DNA from: Aureobasidium sp. EXF-3400
Taxonomy: Eukaryota; Ascomycota; Dothideomycetes; Dothideales; Saccotheciaceae
Assembly: GCA_024195585.1 (NCBI GenBank)
Contig: SWBL01000195.1
Location: 31,176 to 95,175 of the forward strand
Length of the DNA stretch: 64,000 nucleotides
Reading direction: 5' to 3'
The notes beneath the pieces are model-generated. The model did not search any database. It was not told the DNA's origin and saw nothing but the letters and a program-made list of their open reading frames with translations. The position numbers and the translations under genes are program-made. Below are positions 10,202 to 22,060 of this stretch, piece by piece; position 1 is the stretch's first letter; each line of letters starts with the position of its first letter.

Positions 10202-13200
10202 TTACTCGCTCTTTGCCTTCTTTGGCTTTTTGGGCACACGAGCGAGCCAGTAGATACCGACAGCAGCAAAGGCATTGAAGATGATGAAGGCCCACATGAT
10301 ACCGAAGTTTCTCCACCGGTGGCTGTAGGAAGAGCTGACTGCGGCAAGGAAAGAGTTTGTATCTGCGATCTGGCAGAACTGGCAGTCCGAGGTCTGGCTT
10401 TCCTGGAGGTAACCGCCGAATTGGGCGATCCAAGGAGCCATGAACTGACCACAAGTCTGGCCTGCGGGTGATCTGAAGTTGAGGTACTCGTTGGAGGCAC
10501 AGACCACGTCGGTGTTGGCAACTGCGACGGACAACATACCGTCGACCAGGTAAGAGAAGGGCGACAGGCGGTACATGAAGATCCAGAAGCCAGGCATCAC
10601 GGTAGGTCCGACCAGGACACCACAGAAGATCAAGGTCAGGGAGAACATCAAGTTGGCAATGTTACCACCGGTCTCAGCGAGATCGATACCAGCAATGACC
10701 ATGTTGGTGAAAGTCGAGGTGAAGAGAAGGAATTGCCAGACGAACAGGAAGAAGAGACCACCACGCTCGGTGACTGCGTTGGTAGGGACAGCGTTGCGGT
10801 AAAGGCCGATGGGGTAGTAGAAGCAGAAGAAGATGATCACAGCTCCGAGAGAGTTCCAGGGCAGCTCGACGATGATGTTGCTCAACATGAACGCCTTCCA
10901 GGAGTAAGTCTTGGAGGGGCGCTCGCGAACCTCGTACAGAGCACGCTGGGTGACGAAGTGGGGCATAATTTGCTGGACGAGTTGACCGAAGATGGTGAAC
11001 AGCATGAAGATGGAGAACACTAGATACTGTTAGCATGGTTATTACATGGAAGGATCTTTGCTTTACGTACTTTGGTTCTGGAGACCTTGTTGCGAGTTCG
11101 GGGCCTTGAAGAAGACGAATCCAATGAAGAGAGCGGAGAAAGTACACAAAGCGAGCTTGGAGAAGATGTAACTGGGCGTTCTCCAGTACTGAATGAAGAC
11201 ACGCTTGGTGACCTCGACGAACTGCACACCGAAAGGAGCAGCAAATTCGCGGAAGCTGGTCTGGTCGTTGGGGTCGGTCGAGGGCTGAGTCTGCTGGGGA
11301 CGTTCGTGGTGAAGTCTAGCAAGCTCGGCCTTGGTGTTGCGGTATTCCTCGCTGTCGCGCCAGGTCTGGTGCCAGTCGATGTCGGTGTGAGATCCAGGAG
11401 CGGCGCCAATAACCTCGAGCATCCATTCGGCAGGGTTGGCGTCTGGGGGACACTTGAAGGCACCGTTGCGCTCGAAGTAAGAGGTCAGGACGTGCGAGCC
11501 CTGACCGACCTCACCGAAGTAGATAGTTTTGCCACCCTTAGCAAGGAAAAGAAGACGATCGAAGCGCTGGAACAACATGGCAGAAGGTTGGTGAATAGTA
11601 CAGAGAATGGCCTGTCCGGACTTGGTAAGCTTTTCCATCAGATCACAGATAGCCCAGGAGGTTTGCGAATCGAGACCAGAGGTAGGTTCGTCAAGGAACA
11701 AGAGCAATTCAGGCTTAGCAGCGAGTTCGACACCGATGGTCAAGCGCTTACGCTGTTCTACGTTGAGACCTTCACCAGGAACACCGACGACAGCGTCAGC
11801 GTAGGCTTCCATGTCGAGGAGCTTGATAACCTCATCAACGTAGTCGAGCTTTTCCTGACGAGAGACGTGTGCGGGTTGACGGAGAAGGGCACTGAAGTTG
11901 AGAGCTTCACGAACGGTCGAAGTTTGAAGATGGAGATCCTGCTGTTGAACGTAACCGGTTTTTCTCTGGAACGAATCATCACGTTCACGTCCATCAACGA
12001 ACATGCTGCCAGAAATTATGCCCATGGTTACACGTGTAGCAAGTACATCGAGCAGTGTGGTTTTGCCTGCACCAGACACACCCATCAGGGCGGTCAAAGT
12101 GCCGGGTTTGACCCAACCATCGACGTGATCGAGGATTCTACGGTCTTCCTTCTTAATCTTGATGTCGTAGCACACATCCTCCCAGTGGAAGATGGCAGTC
12201 TGCTTCTGGATGATGTCGGTAGCCTCAGTGTCACCTTGGTGCTTTTCAGCAACGGCTTGGCTAGCACCAGCGGCCTCAATATCGTCGGCGGAGTTCTTGG
12301 TAAGGACAGCAGGTGCATGGCCTCTGCGGAAGACGAGGACCTCACCCTTGGACTTCTTGGCAGAGATCAACTCAGTAGCTCCCAAATAGAAGCACATCAG
12401 ACCGAGCATGAAGGCGATCACGATACCGAAGTTGCGCCACTTGTGGCTGTGGTAGTAGCCGAATGATGAGTTGATGTAGGCGTCTCCATTGACAAAGTTT
12501 TGTCCCGCAATGGCGCCAACTGTGCTGCAGACCTGGGTCGATTGGTCATAAGTACCGTAGGTGGGCACGGGTGCCGAACAGGGGTAATCTCTGCCGTGGA
12601 ACTCGTTGATCATAAGAGCCTCGAATCCATAGGCTACAGGGTCAAGGTAGTTGATCCATCGACTCCAGCCAAGCATGTAGCGGGTGGGAATGGTGAAACC
12701 GGTGAAGATGACAATGGCCAAAATCAAGATAGCTGCAGGAGCCATGGCTTGAGAAAGAGTACGCGAAACCGAGGCGATCGTTCTGAACAACATACTCATG
12801 GTCAAAGTCAGGAAGAAAGAGATGAGCAGAAAAAAGAAGAACGCTCCAGGTTCGCGACGAAGGTTGGTCATGAAGTAGAGCGTCAGATTGAAGATGATTG
12901 CGTTCAGAATCTTGTAAGGCATATCCGTAAGCATAGAAGCGAAAGCCTCAGCAGAAGGATGGTAGAGAGCATAGCGAGAATGCTTCTCGACGATGGGTCT
13001 TTGAGCGTAGAGGGTCAAAATCTCGAGAGCGGAACCGAAAGCGTTCATCAGAATAGCGAAGAAGAGAAGAGCACCTCTGCTGTAGAAAGAGTCGGTGCCG
13101 TCGTCGAGGTTGAAGAAGAGAGAGCCAATGACTAGCGACATGATAAAGTTTCCAAACAACTGCGTAAATGTCAAGCTAGGGTCTCCAATCAAGCGTTGGA

Positions 13201-14881
13201 AACCACGCCAAAGACATAACTTGACTTGCTGGACGTAAGACAACGTGTAAGGAGAAGCGGTACGCTGGCCCTTGGCCTTCTGGGCCTTGCGTGAAGCAGC
13301 GAAGACCTCAGTTGATTCTCCACCGAAGGGGTATTTTCTGTCGAATTCATCGATTTGCTGCAGGAGGCGTTCGCGCTGAGGGCTAGCCTTCCAGCAAGCA
13401 GCAAACTCATCAGGAGTTCTGGGCACTCTGCTCTCCCAGCCCTTGCGGACAACACGTTCCTGAGCGGAAGTCATAGAGGTAAGGAAATCGGCGTCAGTCT
13501 GCCGATCAGGGCAATCGAAGCCTAAACCTTCGAAGTACTTCTTTGCTTCAGTGGTACCACCGAAGAAGATTTGACGACCCTCGTACAGAACAATGACCTT
13601 GTCGAAGAGGTCATAAGCAGCACCAGGTGCTTGGTAAATGGCAACCATAGGAGTGGTGCCGAAGAATTCGGAGGAGAGACGCAGGGTCTTGCAGAACTCA
13701 ACAGCGTTGGCACTGTCGAGACCACGAGTCGAATTGTCCCAAGCTTGCAGAGGAGCGCCGCTCAACGCGGCTTCGGCGATCGAAACACGCTTTCTCTCAC
13801 CACCAGAAACACCACGAATGAAGTCGTTTCCAACCTGAGTGTTGATTGTGTGAGAAATACCGAAAGTGGCCATGATCATATCTCTGTTGACTTCGGCCCA
13901 TCTGACCTTTGAGAGGCCACCAGGAATAGTGTGAGGAGCACGGGCGCGGGCTGCAAAGTACAAAGTGTCGCCAACGGTCATGTTGGGGAAGTGGACATCG
14001 ACCTCAGCGGTGTAGATGGCCTCACCGCGGTATTTGGTGTTCATGTCCTTGGCTTCAATACCCTGGTAGTTAAGGTATGATTTCTCGTCGACATTGAAAC
14101 CATGGGTCTCTCCAGCGATGGTCTTGAGGAAAGTTGAGCATCCAGAACCAGGCGGACCGAGGACCACAAGCATTTCGCCAGGGTTGACAACACCCTCAAA
14201 GTCGCGAAGAATGTCAATTCTTCTCTGTTTCTCCAGACCCATCAACTTCTTGACTCCACCAACGACTTCGAGGGCGATGTTGGAAACAGTCTTCTGGTAA
14301 TCTGAATCGGCACCGAAACCGTGGACGTTCAAGTTCTTGAAGGCAATACCGGCGGTGCGTTGTTTCACACCCTCTCTTTGGTTCAGCTTGTACATGGACT
14401 TGACCCACTCGCGAGCATTGAATTGACTCGAGGCGGGGTTGAGTGGTGACTCTCCGTCATATGTGAATGGATCGTCTGGTGCTTGTGACATAGTACGACT
14501 CAGGACTCTTGCAATCTCGTGGACCTTTTCATCCCTCTCGTAGGCAGCCTCGCTCTGGGACGATGATGGTGACTCTGCTGGCTCGAGGTCCATCTTCTCG
14601 TTGGATGGCGGGATGCCATCGGGGTAGTATGTGCCATCGTGGATTCCAGAATGTGAGTAGTCTTGTTGTTCGGTAGTAAATGTCGTCGAGGTCTGGCGAG
14701 AAGCAGGGATGCGTGAATGCTCTGTATGGCGGTCGGTGTTCAAGTGTGTATCCCGGGTCGAGTTGTCGGCTTGTTCGTGGTGTTCATCGTGTTGGAAGGC
14801 AGTACCTCCAAGGGCACTCACGCCACTACGTTGGTTTTGACCATCGTAGTTGTTGAAGGCGAAGTTACCCACAAGCGACAT
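10202..14881 (-). CDS. PDR-type (ABC-G) multidrug efflux transporter
   Basis: Two exons: 14881-11071 and 11019-10202, with an intron at 11020-11070 (GTACGT...TAG). Splicing restores [20 protein letters not shown]. The product is 1542 residues, full length for fungal pleiotropic drug resistance pumps, arranged NBD1-TMD1-NBD2-TMD2. NBD1 has the fungal atypical Walker [10 protein letters not shown] (about 242-250, Cys in place of Lys), signature [11 protein letters not shown] and degenerate Walker B ([11 protein letters not shown]). NBD2 has a canonical Walker [10 protein letters not shown] near 930, signature replaced by LNVEQRKRL, and Walker [14 protein letters not shown]. This NBD asymmetry is normal for the Cdr1/Pdr5 group. 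It is expected at the plasma membrane, exporting hydrophobic drugs or metabolites using ATP. A relic of a related gene lies 3 kb upstream in opposite orientation (17540-17700). Confidence 0.96.
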
Positions 14882-17539
14882 TTTGATGAGATTATCAGAT
14901 GTCGTTAAAAGCTAATTGGGTTTATATTAGAAGGGACAAGCCCTTGGTGCAAGCAAGAAGTTGCTGCTGGTAGAGGTATGCGTCGTGGTATGCAACTAGA
15001 TTTTCTAAGAAACAAAACTGCCATCCGAGGGCGGACGGGCTACTCTTATTATTGCCAGAACTGATGAGGCGTCAAGGCCCAAGCAATGACAACAAAAGTG
15101 TAGATGACGGCTCCTAAAGCGACTCGGACAAACGTTGTCCTGTAAAAAGGTATTCCGTGCGCGGGAAGGGCCCACTTCCATCCCCCCAGCTCGGGAACAG
15201 CTGCTTCCGAGATGCACTCTAGCACTCAAAATGTCGTTCCATATCGTCCCATGCGCATCCTTCCGGGCAAAGAGCAAAAAGCACACAGATTCGGCTGTCA
15301 GATCTAGGCTAACTGCATGGCGGTGTTCCAATCGCCTTCTACGCATCTTACAGAGCCTTGTATTGTTCGGTGTCGACGACTTGGCGTCGTTTGTATGACG
15401 CACGACTCTCTTCCTTCACATTGTCTACAAACGGTTCTACGACGAGAGCCCAGCATTCTTCGCTAACCTTGTAGCCTCATCGGAGCAAGGTCTTCCCGTC
15501 GGTGTTCGAAAGGGGACTTTAGGTGCATTCGAAAGGCACCGCAGCCCTGGCAATCTCTCAACGCGATTGGAAATGCTCTCGGATAGATGCTATCCGTCCG
15601 GGATCGCCGCACCCATGTTTTCCTGGAGCTGTACGAATACGAAGCTTTCAACCCTCATGGGATCCACGGATTCCGCTTTGTCGCCTGGATGTTTCAGTAC
15701 TGTTTACGCCCCACCAAAAAATCGCATAAGGAAATTGCTGCACCGTGTTTTCATCACTTTACAACTCACTATGAGAAACGGGGAGATTGCTTCTAGAAGT
15801 CGGACCCTTTTTGAATATCGCCGTAATATCGACGCTTGCAAGTCTCGTTGCAGAAACAGTGCTTGGGAGAACCTCACGAAAGCGTTTCTTGACCTGCGCA
15901 TGCACAACCTCGAGATGCATGAGACCCTTTGGGTTTTGACAGCTTCGTACTCGTATAAGCACGCCTCCACGGAGCTTTGACCAATGTCTATAAGAAAGCA
16001 GATCCATGAACTAACCCAGTCCTGCTTGATTTCGAAAACATAGCAGTTTCCATCATCTTCACAAACAATCTGCTTACCAAGAGAAGAACTGGATGCCTTG
16101 AAGTCCGAAACACATCTTTCTTGATGGATTCCGGTCGTATCTCGTTTGAACATAGGGCAAGATGTCAAGCCAGGGGCATCATTTGTGGGGTATGGTATGC
16201 GACACGACATGCAGCTTACAAAGATGTCCGGAGCCCTGTTTTCCGATGGCACTTTCAACATCCGTTCTCAGTCGACGGATGTTGGCTTCATCCGTCAACC
16301 CGTTGCTCATTGAGAAACGTGATGGAGCCCTTAATGCTCGTGCTACCATGGCTGCCTAACAGAACGATTGTTATCGTCTGGTATCTAACCCTGAGCAGGC
16401 CAGACTCGTCAAGAAACAACCAATTGACAACGCTCAGGGGTCAGATTGGATGCGAAAGATACCCTGACTCGACGACCAAATTCATGCAGTAAGTCTGGAG
16501 CTTACCTACAGTCCACAAGTACATGGCGAGAACGAACGCATATGGTCAAGCGATTTGATACAAGAGTTCGTTCTCCAAGCAAGACATCCTGGAAGATCAC
16601 GTCGGGACCCGCTTTTTCGACCTTTGTCTTGTCATCAGTCTCTGCAAGTATCTCCATCCCAAGTACAGCGTTGTATTTCTGCATCTTTGTCACCGCTATG
16701 TCTGAACATAGAAGGACGGTGAATGCCTCAACCCCCCGGTATGGGGCGGCTACCAACATAAGCTGTATTACTTACGTACGATTCATCTCACCTACAGTGC
16801 CTTCTATCAGCGACTATCTTACATACACAGTCAAGACTCTCAATGCCCATACGCAAGACCGTTCAACCCCGTGGGACAATCTTTGGAGAAACACGCCATA
16901 GCAGAAGGTGGTGTTGTTGGTCATAAACTCGCGAAGATCCGGTGTAATTGCTACATTTACATTGGCTCTAGACATGCTGACGCTGCCAAAAATATACTTC
17001 GTGCAAGGAGATCCATGACTATTTGTCGTCTCTCATGATTGCAGCCTCGCAACTCTCTTCAGCTTATTCATCGTTATGCACCGTTGCATGGTTTAGCACT
17101 CGAGACTCGTCCCAACATGAATGAGTAAGCCAACACATACGACTACCCTTTCACACTTCCGACAATCGTGGAGCATACCTCACCGTTACTCGACCGGCCC
17201 AAGCCTGAACTAGCAGGAGAGGATCGCGATCCCCTCGACAGCCACGACTAGAGCGCTGCGAATTGATCACTATGAAGGAGCCAAGCAGCCCGCAGATGGG
17301 TCTTGTATGCGAATAAGGATACACTATGAGATGAAGGTTTCGTCTCGAAAGCTGGGACCTACCATCACGCCTATAACTCTGCCATCTGTGATTCGAATTC
17401 CTGAATCACGATGTGGAGGTATAGAGGCTATCTCTACCCACTTACGTCTTCCGACAATATCTACTCGCTATATATGCCTCTTTGTCATTCAAACGTTGCA
17501 ACAAAGGAGTGGGAGTCATCCACACGAACTGAGTCACTT
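14882..17539. other. Decayed region upstream of the ABC transporter
   Basis: The first few hundred bases serve as the ABC transporter promoter. Beyond that I find no intact gene, but there are traces of broken coding sequence. On the plus strand one frame runs through 16162-16467 with an internal TAA and then TGA. On the minus strand frames near 16500-16990 look protein-like (GVEAFTVLLCSDIAVTKMQ) without a recognisable family. Together with the ABC relic at 17540, the stretch reads as an old, degenerate gene region. Confidence 0.5.
16162..16467 (+). pseudogene. Interrupted open frame, possible pseudogene
   Basis: A frame from ATG 16162 reaches a TAA at 16357-16359 and continues in the same frame (QNDCYRLVSNPEQARLVKK...) to a TGA at 16465-16467. 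Both stops could arise from single C-to-T changes (CAA to TAA, CGA to TGA), the kind expected from fungal repeat-induced point mutation. The residue mix after the first stop looks protein-like, but I do not recognise a family. Low confidence. Confidence 0.25.
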
Positions 17540-17700
17540 ACATCGGCTCATTGAAAACCCTAGCTTGACATTCAGTCAGTTCTTCGAGAATTTTATCATG
17601 TCTCTAATCATTGGCTCTCTTTTCTTCAAACTCGACTATAGCATCGACTCTTTGTATAGTAGGAGTGTTCTTCTCCTCATCCCTACTCTGCATGTTTGAG
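17540..17700 (+). pseudogene. Relic of a PDR-type ABC transporter (first membrane domain)
   Basis: Bases from about 17550 match the coding strand of the intact transporter around 13050-13200 closely (shared run ACCCTAGCTTGACATT, then ATTTTATCATGTCT and CATTGGCTCTCT). They encode ENPSLTFSQFFENFIMSLII and then GSLFFKLDYSIDSLYSR, against [20 protein letters not shown] in the working gene. The frame stops at a TGA at 17697. Only the segment spanning the first TMD1 helix is recognisable; no NBD is present. It lies on the opposite strand to the working gene, so it is an inverted, truncated duplicate or the remnant of a former paralogue. Confidence 0.75.
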
Positions 17701-17924
17701 ATCGCCGAAGCTGTCAAGACGCATAGTTCTTTGTAGAGAGTAGACAAGTCCATAGAGAGCCGATGATACGATAACTCTCGGTGGATGCTTCTGGTTCACT
17801 AAAGGAGCTGTGCATCGTCACAGCTACTGGTGTAACAAATTCTTGCATACGCAGAGAAAGCCTGTCATGATATTTTCTATACAAGCCTCAATCTCATCTT
17901 CTCCGTCACAAGCCATACCCCTCT

Positions 17925-19086
17925 CTACACCTCCCCCATCCTCCCAGCCTCAACATCCCACCCCTCAGGCGGACTCCCAAACGAATAATCAACCCACTCC
18001 CCCAAAATCCCCCTCACACCCTCCACCAACCCCCTATCCTTCTCCACCCCATCCTCATCAACCACAATCTCATCCCTTAGATCCCCAAACCTGCCTTTTA
18101 CAGAAACATCTCTAACGCTATTGGCAGCAGCAGCACAAGATTCCACTTCTGCTACACTGCCGGGTCCCATGATCAAAGCCATAGCGGGAAGAGAGGGGTT
18201 TCGACGAGCGGTTTCGCGGACGGCGAAACGGAGGGCGAGACTGGCTAGGTCGGAGTTGTGGGATGAGACGTAGGTTGCTGCGGTGGCGGTTGCGAGACGC
18301 AGGGCGGAGGGTGCTGGGTGCCAGTCTCCCAGAGAGCTGTTTCTCTGTTAGCCTCTCTCAATACCATGCAAGTGTGTGAAAAACTTACCCAATAGGCACA
18401 CCCTGTGCTCTCAACAACCCAATATTCAACGGCGAACTACTACACACCACCTTCACTCCAGCCTGCCCCAAAGCCTCCAATCCCTGCGATCTCAACTTCG
18501 TATTCTGCAATGTCAATTGTCCCCAATTCTGCACAATATCCAATGGTCTGCCCAACCTCTGCTTACACAACATAGCCACTCGAACCAGTTTATCAATCGG
18601 ATATCCAGAAATACCCACATATCTGATTTTGCCCTGTGCCACAAAGTCCCAAAGCGTGGAAACTGCAGCAACAACGCTCTCATCAGAAACAAACTCCACA
18701 TCATGGCAAAACACCACATCCAAATACCCAGTCTGGAATCTTTGCAAACTGCGTTCCACAGACTGTCTCACCCATTCCGGCGAGTAGTTAAACTCTTCAG
18801 CTGCTATTCTACCAACTTTCGTCATCAAAAAGTAATCCTCGCGTGAGTAATTAGCACTAATAGCAGGATCTGCAAGTGCCTTGCCGAGGATCTTTTCAGA
18901 GGGCTCGTAGTAGGGTGATGTATCGATTGTGCGAATGCCGTGAGAAAAAGCTGAGAGGATAACTGGGATTACTGGTCGGGTTTCGGCGTCGGAGTTTAGT
19001 TGGTAGGACCATGCTGCTCCGCCCATTACTATGGGTGTGATTTCGGAGGCTAGGTTGCCTCGGGGTCGGAGGGTAGTGTTGGACAT
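17925..19086 (-). CDS. Aldo-keto reductase, D-arabinose 1-dehydrogenase (ARA2) type
   Basis: Two exons: 19086-18389 and 18336-17925, with a 52-base intron at 18337-18388 (GTAAGT...CAG). Use of the second AG of the pair at the 3' site gives VPIG-SLGDWHPAPSALRLA, in frame with the downstream part; the first AG would shift the frame. The product is 369 residues. The start at 19086 gives MSNTTLRPRG. The aldo-keto reductase barrel shows GIRTIDTSPYY (catalytic Asp and Tyr), MTKVGRIAAEEF (Lys) and DVVFCHDVEF (His). The overall pattern (GYLDVVFCHDVEF, RYVGISGYP) is that of yeast Ara2 and plant L-galactose dehydrogenase, NAD-dependent oxidation of aldose sugars leading to erythroascorbate. The substrate is inferred from family. 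Confidence 0.9.
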
Positions 19087-19612
19087 TGTTGTTCTTGATC
19101 CAGAGGAAGTCCTCGGGGCAATGAGTTTCTGGTGAGAGTGCCTTTGATGAATATGCCGAGGTCTTACAATGGTTGGCACTCTTGCTGATGGAAACGCAAG
19201 ATTCCGGAGATATAGGGATTGGAGGATTGACGTCAGCCTTATGTATGGGAAAGAAATTGATCCAAGAAAAGAACAGGAGGAACTTCTGGAAGATGAGATG
19301 GAACGTTGTCTCGAGGAGGTTAGACTTTTGCGGAGGAAGCTCGTTTAGGAATTCATCCCGCAATCGTACATTTATCCGACGCTTCGTGAACGATCAAAGG
19401 TAAAACAACCGACGGCAATTTGCAATCCGTATTGTTACAACTTTGAATGGTACTGACAAAATGATGCTGACGGGAAAAAGAGCTGACAAGACTAGAATGT
19501 TTCTCCGGTGACCACTTTTCTTCCAGCAATCTCCTCTAACTCTGCACTCCGTCAATCTCGCCCAATGCTAAAACTATTCATCAAGACATAACCTTTAGTT
19601 TTCCTTCACAAA
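19087..19612. other. Intergenic: reductase promoter and tRNA ligase 3' side
   Basis: About 0.5 kb. It holds the promoter of the leftward reductase gene and the 3' end of the leftward tRNA ligase gene. No supported coding sequence or RNA gene is seen. Confidence 0.45.
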
Positions 19613-22060
19613 TCAATGCTTCTGCAAGACACTCTTGACAATGGCAGGTAGCTCGACATGACCCTTGATAATGATCTCACCAATGCCAGTGCTACCACCG
19701 CTACCAGACTGCAGCCATCTCTGCAGCAAATCATTGCTTTCCTTGGGCTTAACTTCAGGGCTGACAGTACCGACTGTGATGTGAGCAGTCTCGTTGACAC
19801 TACGCCATTGCACACCGCCCTGATCCTTTTCGTCAGGGATCATGCGGACGACGAAACACATCAGTCTGTTGTCCCAGACAAGACGCTCTAGCAATACTTT
19901 GCAGCTGCCGAGAACTGGCTCAGGCGCGGCGTTGGGCTTACTTGCAGCGACTGTGTGAGCCTTGGTCAGCTGCTCCCAGTAATCTTTGTTCTGAGAAGCA
20001 GATGCACGGTGCATCAATGTGACATGAAACTCTGACTGAACACGGTTCTGTGTCTGCAACACACGATACGTCTTTGCGGCATCAAGGTCGGCATCACGGA
20101 AGACTGCATCGAGAATGCTGACCACACGCTGGGGATTTAGTGTTGCGCTGAAGTACTCAAGTTTAGGAGCTTTCTGGGCTGCCTGTCCGTTGGCTCCGTT
20201 GGAACCTGTCTGGAGTGCCTTGTTCTTGAATTTGTTGCTCCCGCCAATCTCGTGCTTGATGTCGGGTTTGTAGTCATTGAGCGCTGCCTCAATTGCCTTG
20301 TCGAGATCTTCACCAGAAGGCATCTTACCGAAAAGCTTAGGGAACTCTGCGTTGAGCTGAGAAACGACTGTCTCCAGGTTCTCGCGCGACGAAGCAGCCA
20401 CATTCAGATCGATGATTTGCTCGAAGGAGTTATCAGGCTCACATTCAGCTCTGACAGGCTCGAAACGTTGCATGAAGCCGTCCATGATACCAATGATTTC
20501 GCGCTGTCCCTTTGTGCCAGCCTGGATGGTCTGGTGGTTGTCTCCTCTGGTCAACACACGCTCTCGTGTAGCCTGCTTGATCTGATCGTAGTCGGCGCGG
20601 TCGTGAACATAGTGGAGAGCAACGAAGTGAGCCTGGGGAACGGTTGCCAACACATCGTCGATGATCTGCTTCCTCTCACGACGTTGGTGGTTATTTCTGT
20701 CGGCAATCATGACTGGGTAATCGACAAGACCTTCACAAATTGCCTGTGCAAATCTTTGAGGCTTGGGCTTTTGGGTGATGTTGTCGTTCTGGATGTGTCC
20801 CCACCCGAAGAGCTTGCAGAGCGCAAGTGCGACGGTAGTCTTTCCACAACCAATGGTGGCAACGGGAACCAGAACAACATTACGATCGATGCCCATACCG
20901 TGCTGATTGCCCTCCTCGAGCTCCTGACGAATTATGTCGGAGCCCTTCAGGCCACGTTCCGCCAAAAAGTCGTCTCTAAGCTTAATGATGCCATGGTTCT
21001 GATTGTACTCCTTTCCAAGATTAGGATCTGCCTTCAGTCGTTTGCGAGCGTAGTGGAGGTATTCTTCGGTGATTTTCTTGTGCTTCTTGACTGTGGGCCA
21101 TCTCTTGGCGATGATGGCCTTTGTGCATTCTCTCCATTGTCTGTACATGAGATATGGTTCCTCAAACTTGTACTTGAAGAACCAGTCCTCGAATGGCGCG
21201 TCAGGGGTCTCACGGGCCTGGCATCTGACAACGAAGCCCTCAGTCTCTCTTCCGAGATAGCTTCCAGTTTCTGCAACCTCGTCCAAGAAGGACTTGACCT
21301 TGGAAATATCGGTCTCTGTGATGAAGACGGTGTGCTTGAAACCCCATTCTGATGCGAACCTGTCGACAAGATGATGAGGGTATGTGACGAATTCGGGAAG
21401 ATTGAGGTTGATGCCGTGAAGGTAGAGACCAGCAGTTTCGGGGTTGTATGCAAGAACGTGCTCTTCAAACTCATCATCACAGAGTTCAGCAACAGCAGTT
21501 GCATTCATGGCACGAAGCTTGGCAGCCAAATCCTTTTTCGACTTTCCAACCAAAGCAAGGTGTCTATCAACCCACCTCTCACCAGCCTCGGCGTGACTGA
21601 CATCTTGATCGCCACGAGCTCCAGTTGAGTGCTTGCTGCAGACCAGAAGAGAACCATCCTCGAGACCTGAAAGGAAGATGATGCAGCCATTTTCCTTGAC
21701 ACTGAGCTCATATGGACCCCTAGTGTTTTGCTCGACGTTTGTCCACTCAGTCTTCTTGACCTCGCCGTGATTGAAGAACTTGTCGTATCCTCTGGTTACA
21801 ATCTCAGGCTGACCTTTTGAGTTTGTGGTTGTGAAAAGACCTCTGGCGTAAGTGGGAAGGTTGGGCTTTTTGTAATCCCAGTCTTGCATTTTCCAGGAGT
21901 CGACACTGATGTTTGCGTGTGCTACGTTGAAAGTAGCCTTTTTGCATGTGAAATCGCCTTTTCCACCTTTGCCTTTGAGATGGCTGGTTAGGCCGCGGAT
22001 CATCTCAGACACCTCATGGGCGTCCTGAGCGCGGTAGGGAGCCTCATCGCGGTGAGCCAT
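19613..22060 (-). CDS. TRL1: tRNA ligase (fungal Trl1): ligase, kinase and cyclic phosphodiesterase
   Basis: Single exon, 815 residues, the standard trimodular fungal enzyme that heals and seals tRNA exons after intron removal and joins HAC1-type mRNA in the unfolded protein response. The N-terminal adenylyltransferase has nucleotidyl Lys122 in LSVKENGCIIF. The polynucleotide kinase P-loop is VATIGCGKTTVAL near residue 405. The C-terminal 2H phosphodiesterase carries two His-x-Thr motifs, FHVTLMHR near 680 and AHITVGT near 760. Start ATG 22060 (MAHRDEAPYR) is the first in frame. The upstream 463 bases separate it from the divergent ankyrin-protein gene and probably act as a shared promoter. 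The window also holds an intron-containing tRNA (53440-53533), the type of substrate this enzyme serves. Confidence 0.97.
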   Translation of the reverse strand: MAHRDEAPYRAQDAHEVSEMIRGLTSHLKGKGGKGDFTCKKATFNVAHANISVDSWKMQDWDYKKPNLPTYARGLFTTTNSKGQPEIVTRGYDKFFNHGEVKKTEWTNVEQNTRGPYELSVKENGCIIFLSGLEDGSLLVCSKHSTGARGDQDVSHAEAGERWVDRHLALVGKSKKDLAAKLRAMNATAVAELCDDEFEEHVLAYNPETAGLYLHGINLNLPEFVTYPHHLVDRFASEWGFKHTVFITETDISKVKSFLDEVAETGSYLGRETEGFVVRCQARETPDAPFEDWFFKYKFEEPYLMYRQWRECTKAIIAKRWPTVKKHKKITEEYLHYARKRLKADPNLGKEYNQNHGIIKLRDDFLAERGLKGSDIIRQELEEGNQHGMGIDRNVVLVPVATIGCGKTTVALALCKLFGWGHIQNDNITQKPKPQRFAQAICEGLVDYPVMIADRNNHQRRERKQIIDDVLATVPQAHFVALHYVHDRADYDQIKQATRERVLTRGDNHQTIQAGTKGQREIIGIMDGFMQRFEPVRAECEPDNSFEQIIDLNVAASSRENLETVVSQLNAEFPKLFGKMPSGEDLDKAIEAALNDYKPDIKHEIGGSNKFKNKALQTGSNGANGQAAQKAPKLEYFSATLNPQRVVSILDAVFRDADLDAAKTYRVLQTQNRVQSEFHVTLMHRASASQNKDYWEQLTKAHTVAASKPNAAPEPVLGSCKVLLERLVWDNRLMCFVVRMIPDEKDQGGVQWRSVNETAHITVGTVSPEVKPKESNDLLQRWLQSGSGGSTGIGEIIIKGHVELPAIVKSVLQKH

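Noticed and set aside
11072..12466. A 464-codon plus-strand frame inside the ABC transporter gene
   Set aside because: The ABC transporter is certain on the other strand; this frame has no domain and crosses its intron.
18337..18345. First AG (CTAACAG) as acceptor in the D-arabinose dehydrogenase intron
   Set aside because: The second AG, eight bases on, gives the conserved GDWHPAPSALRLA in frame; the first does not.
20252..21352. A 366-codon plus-strand frame inside the tRNA ligase gene
   Set aside because: Antisense shadow of a fully conserved enzyme; low-complexity composition.
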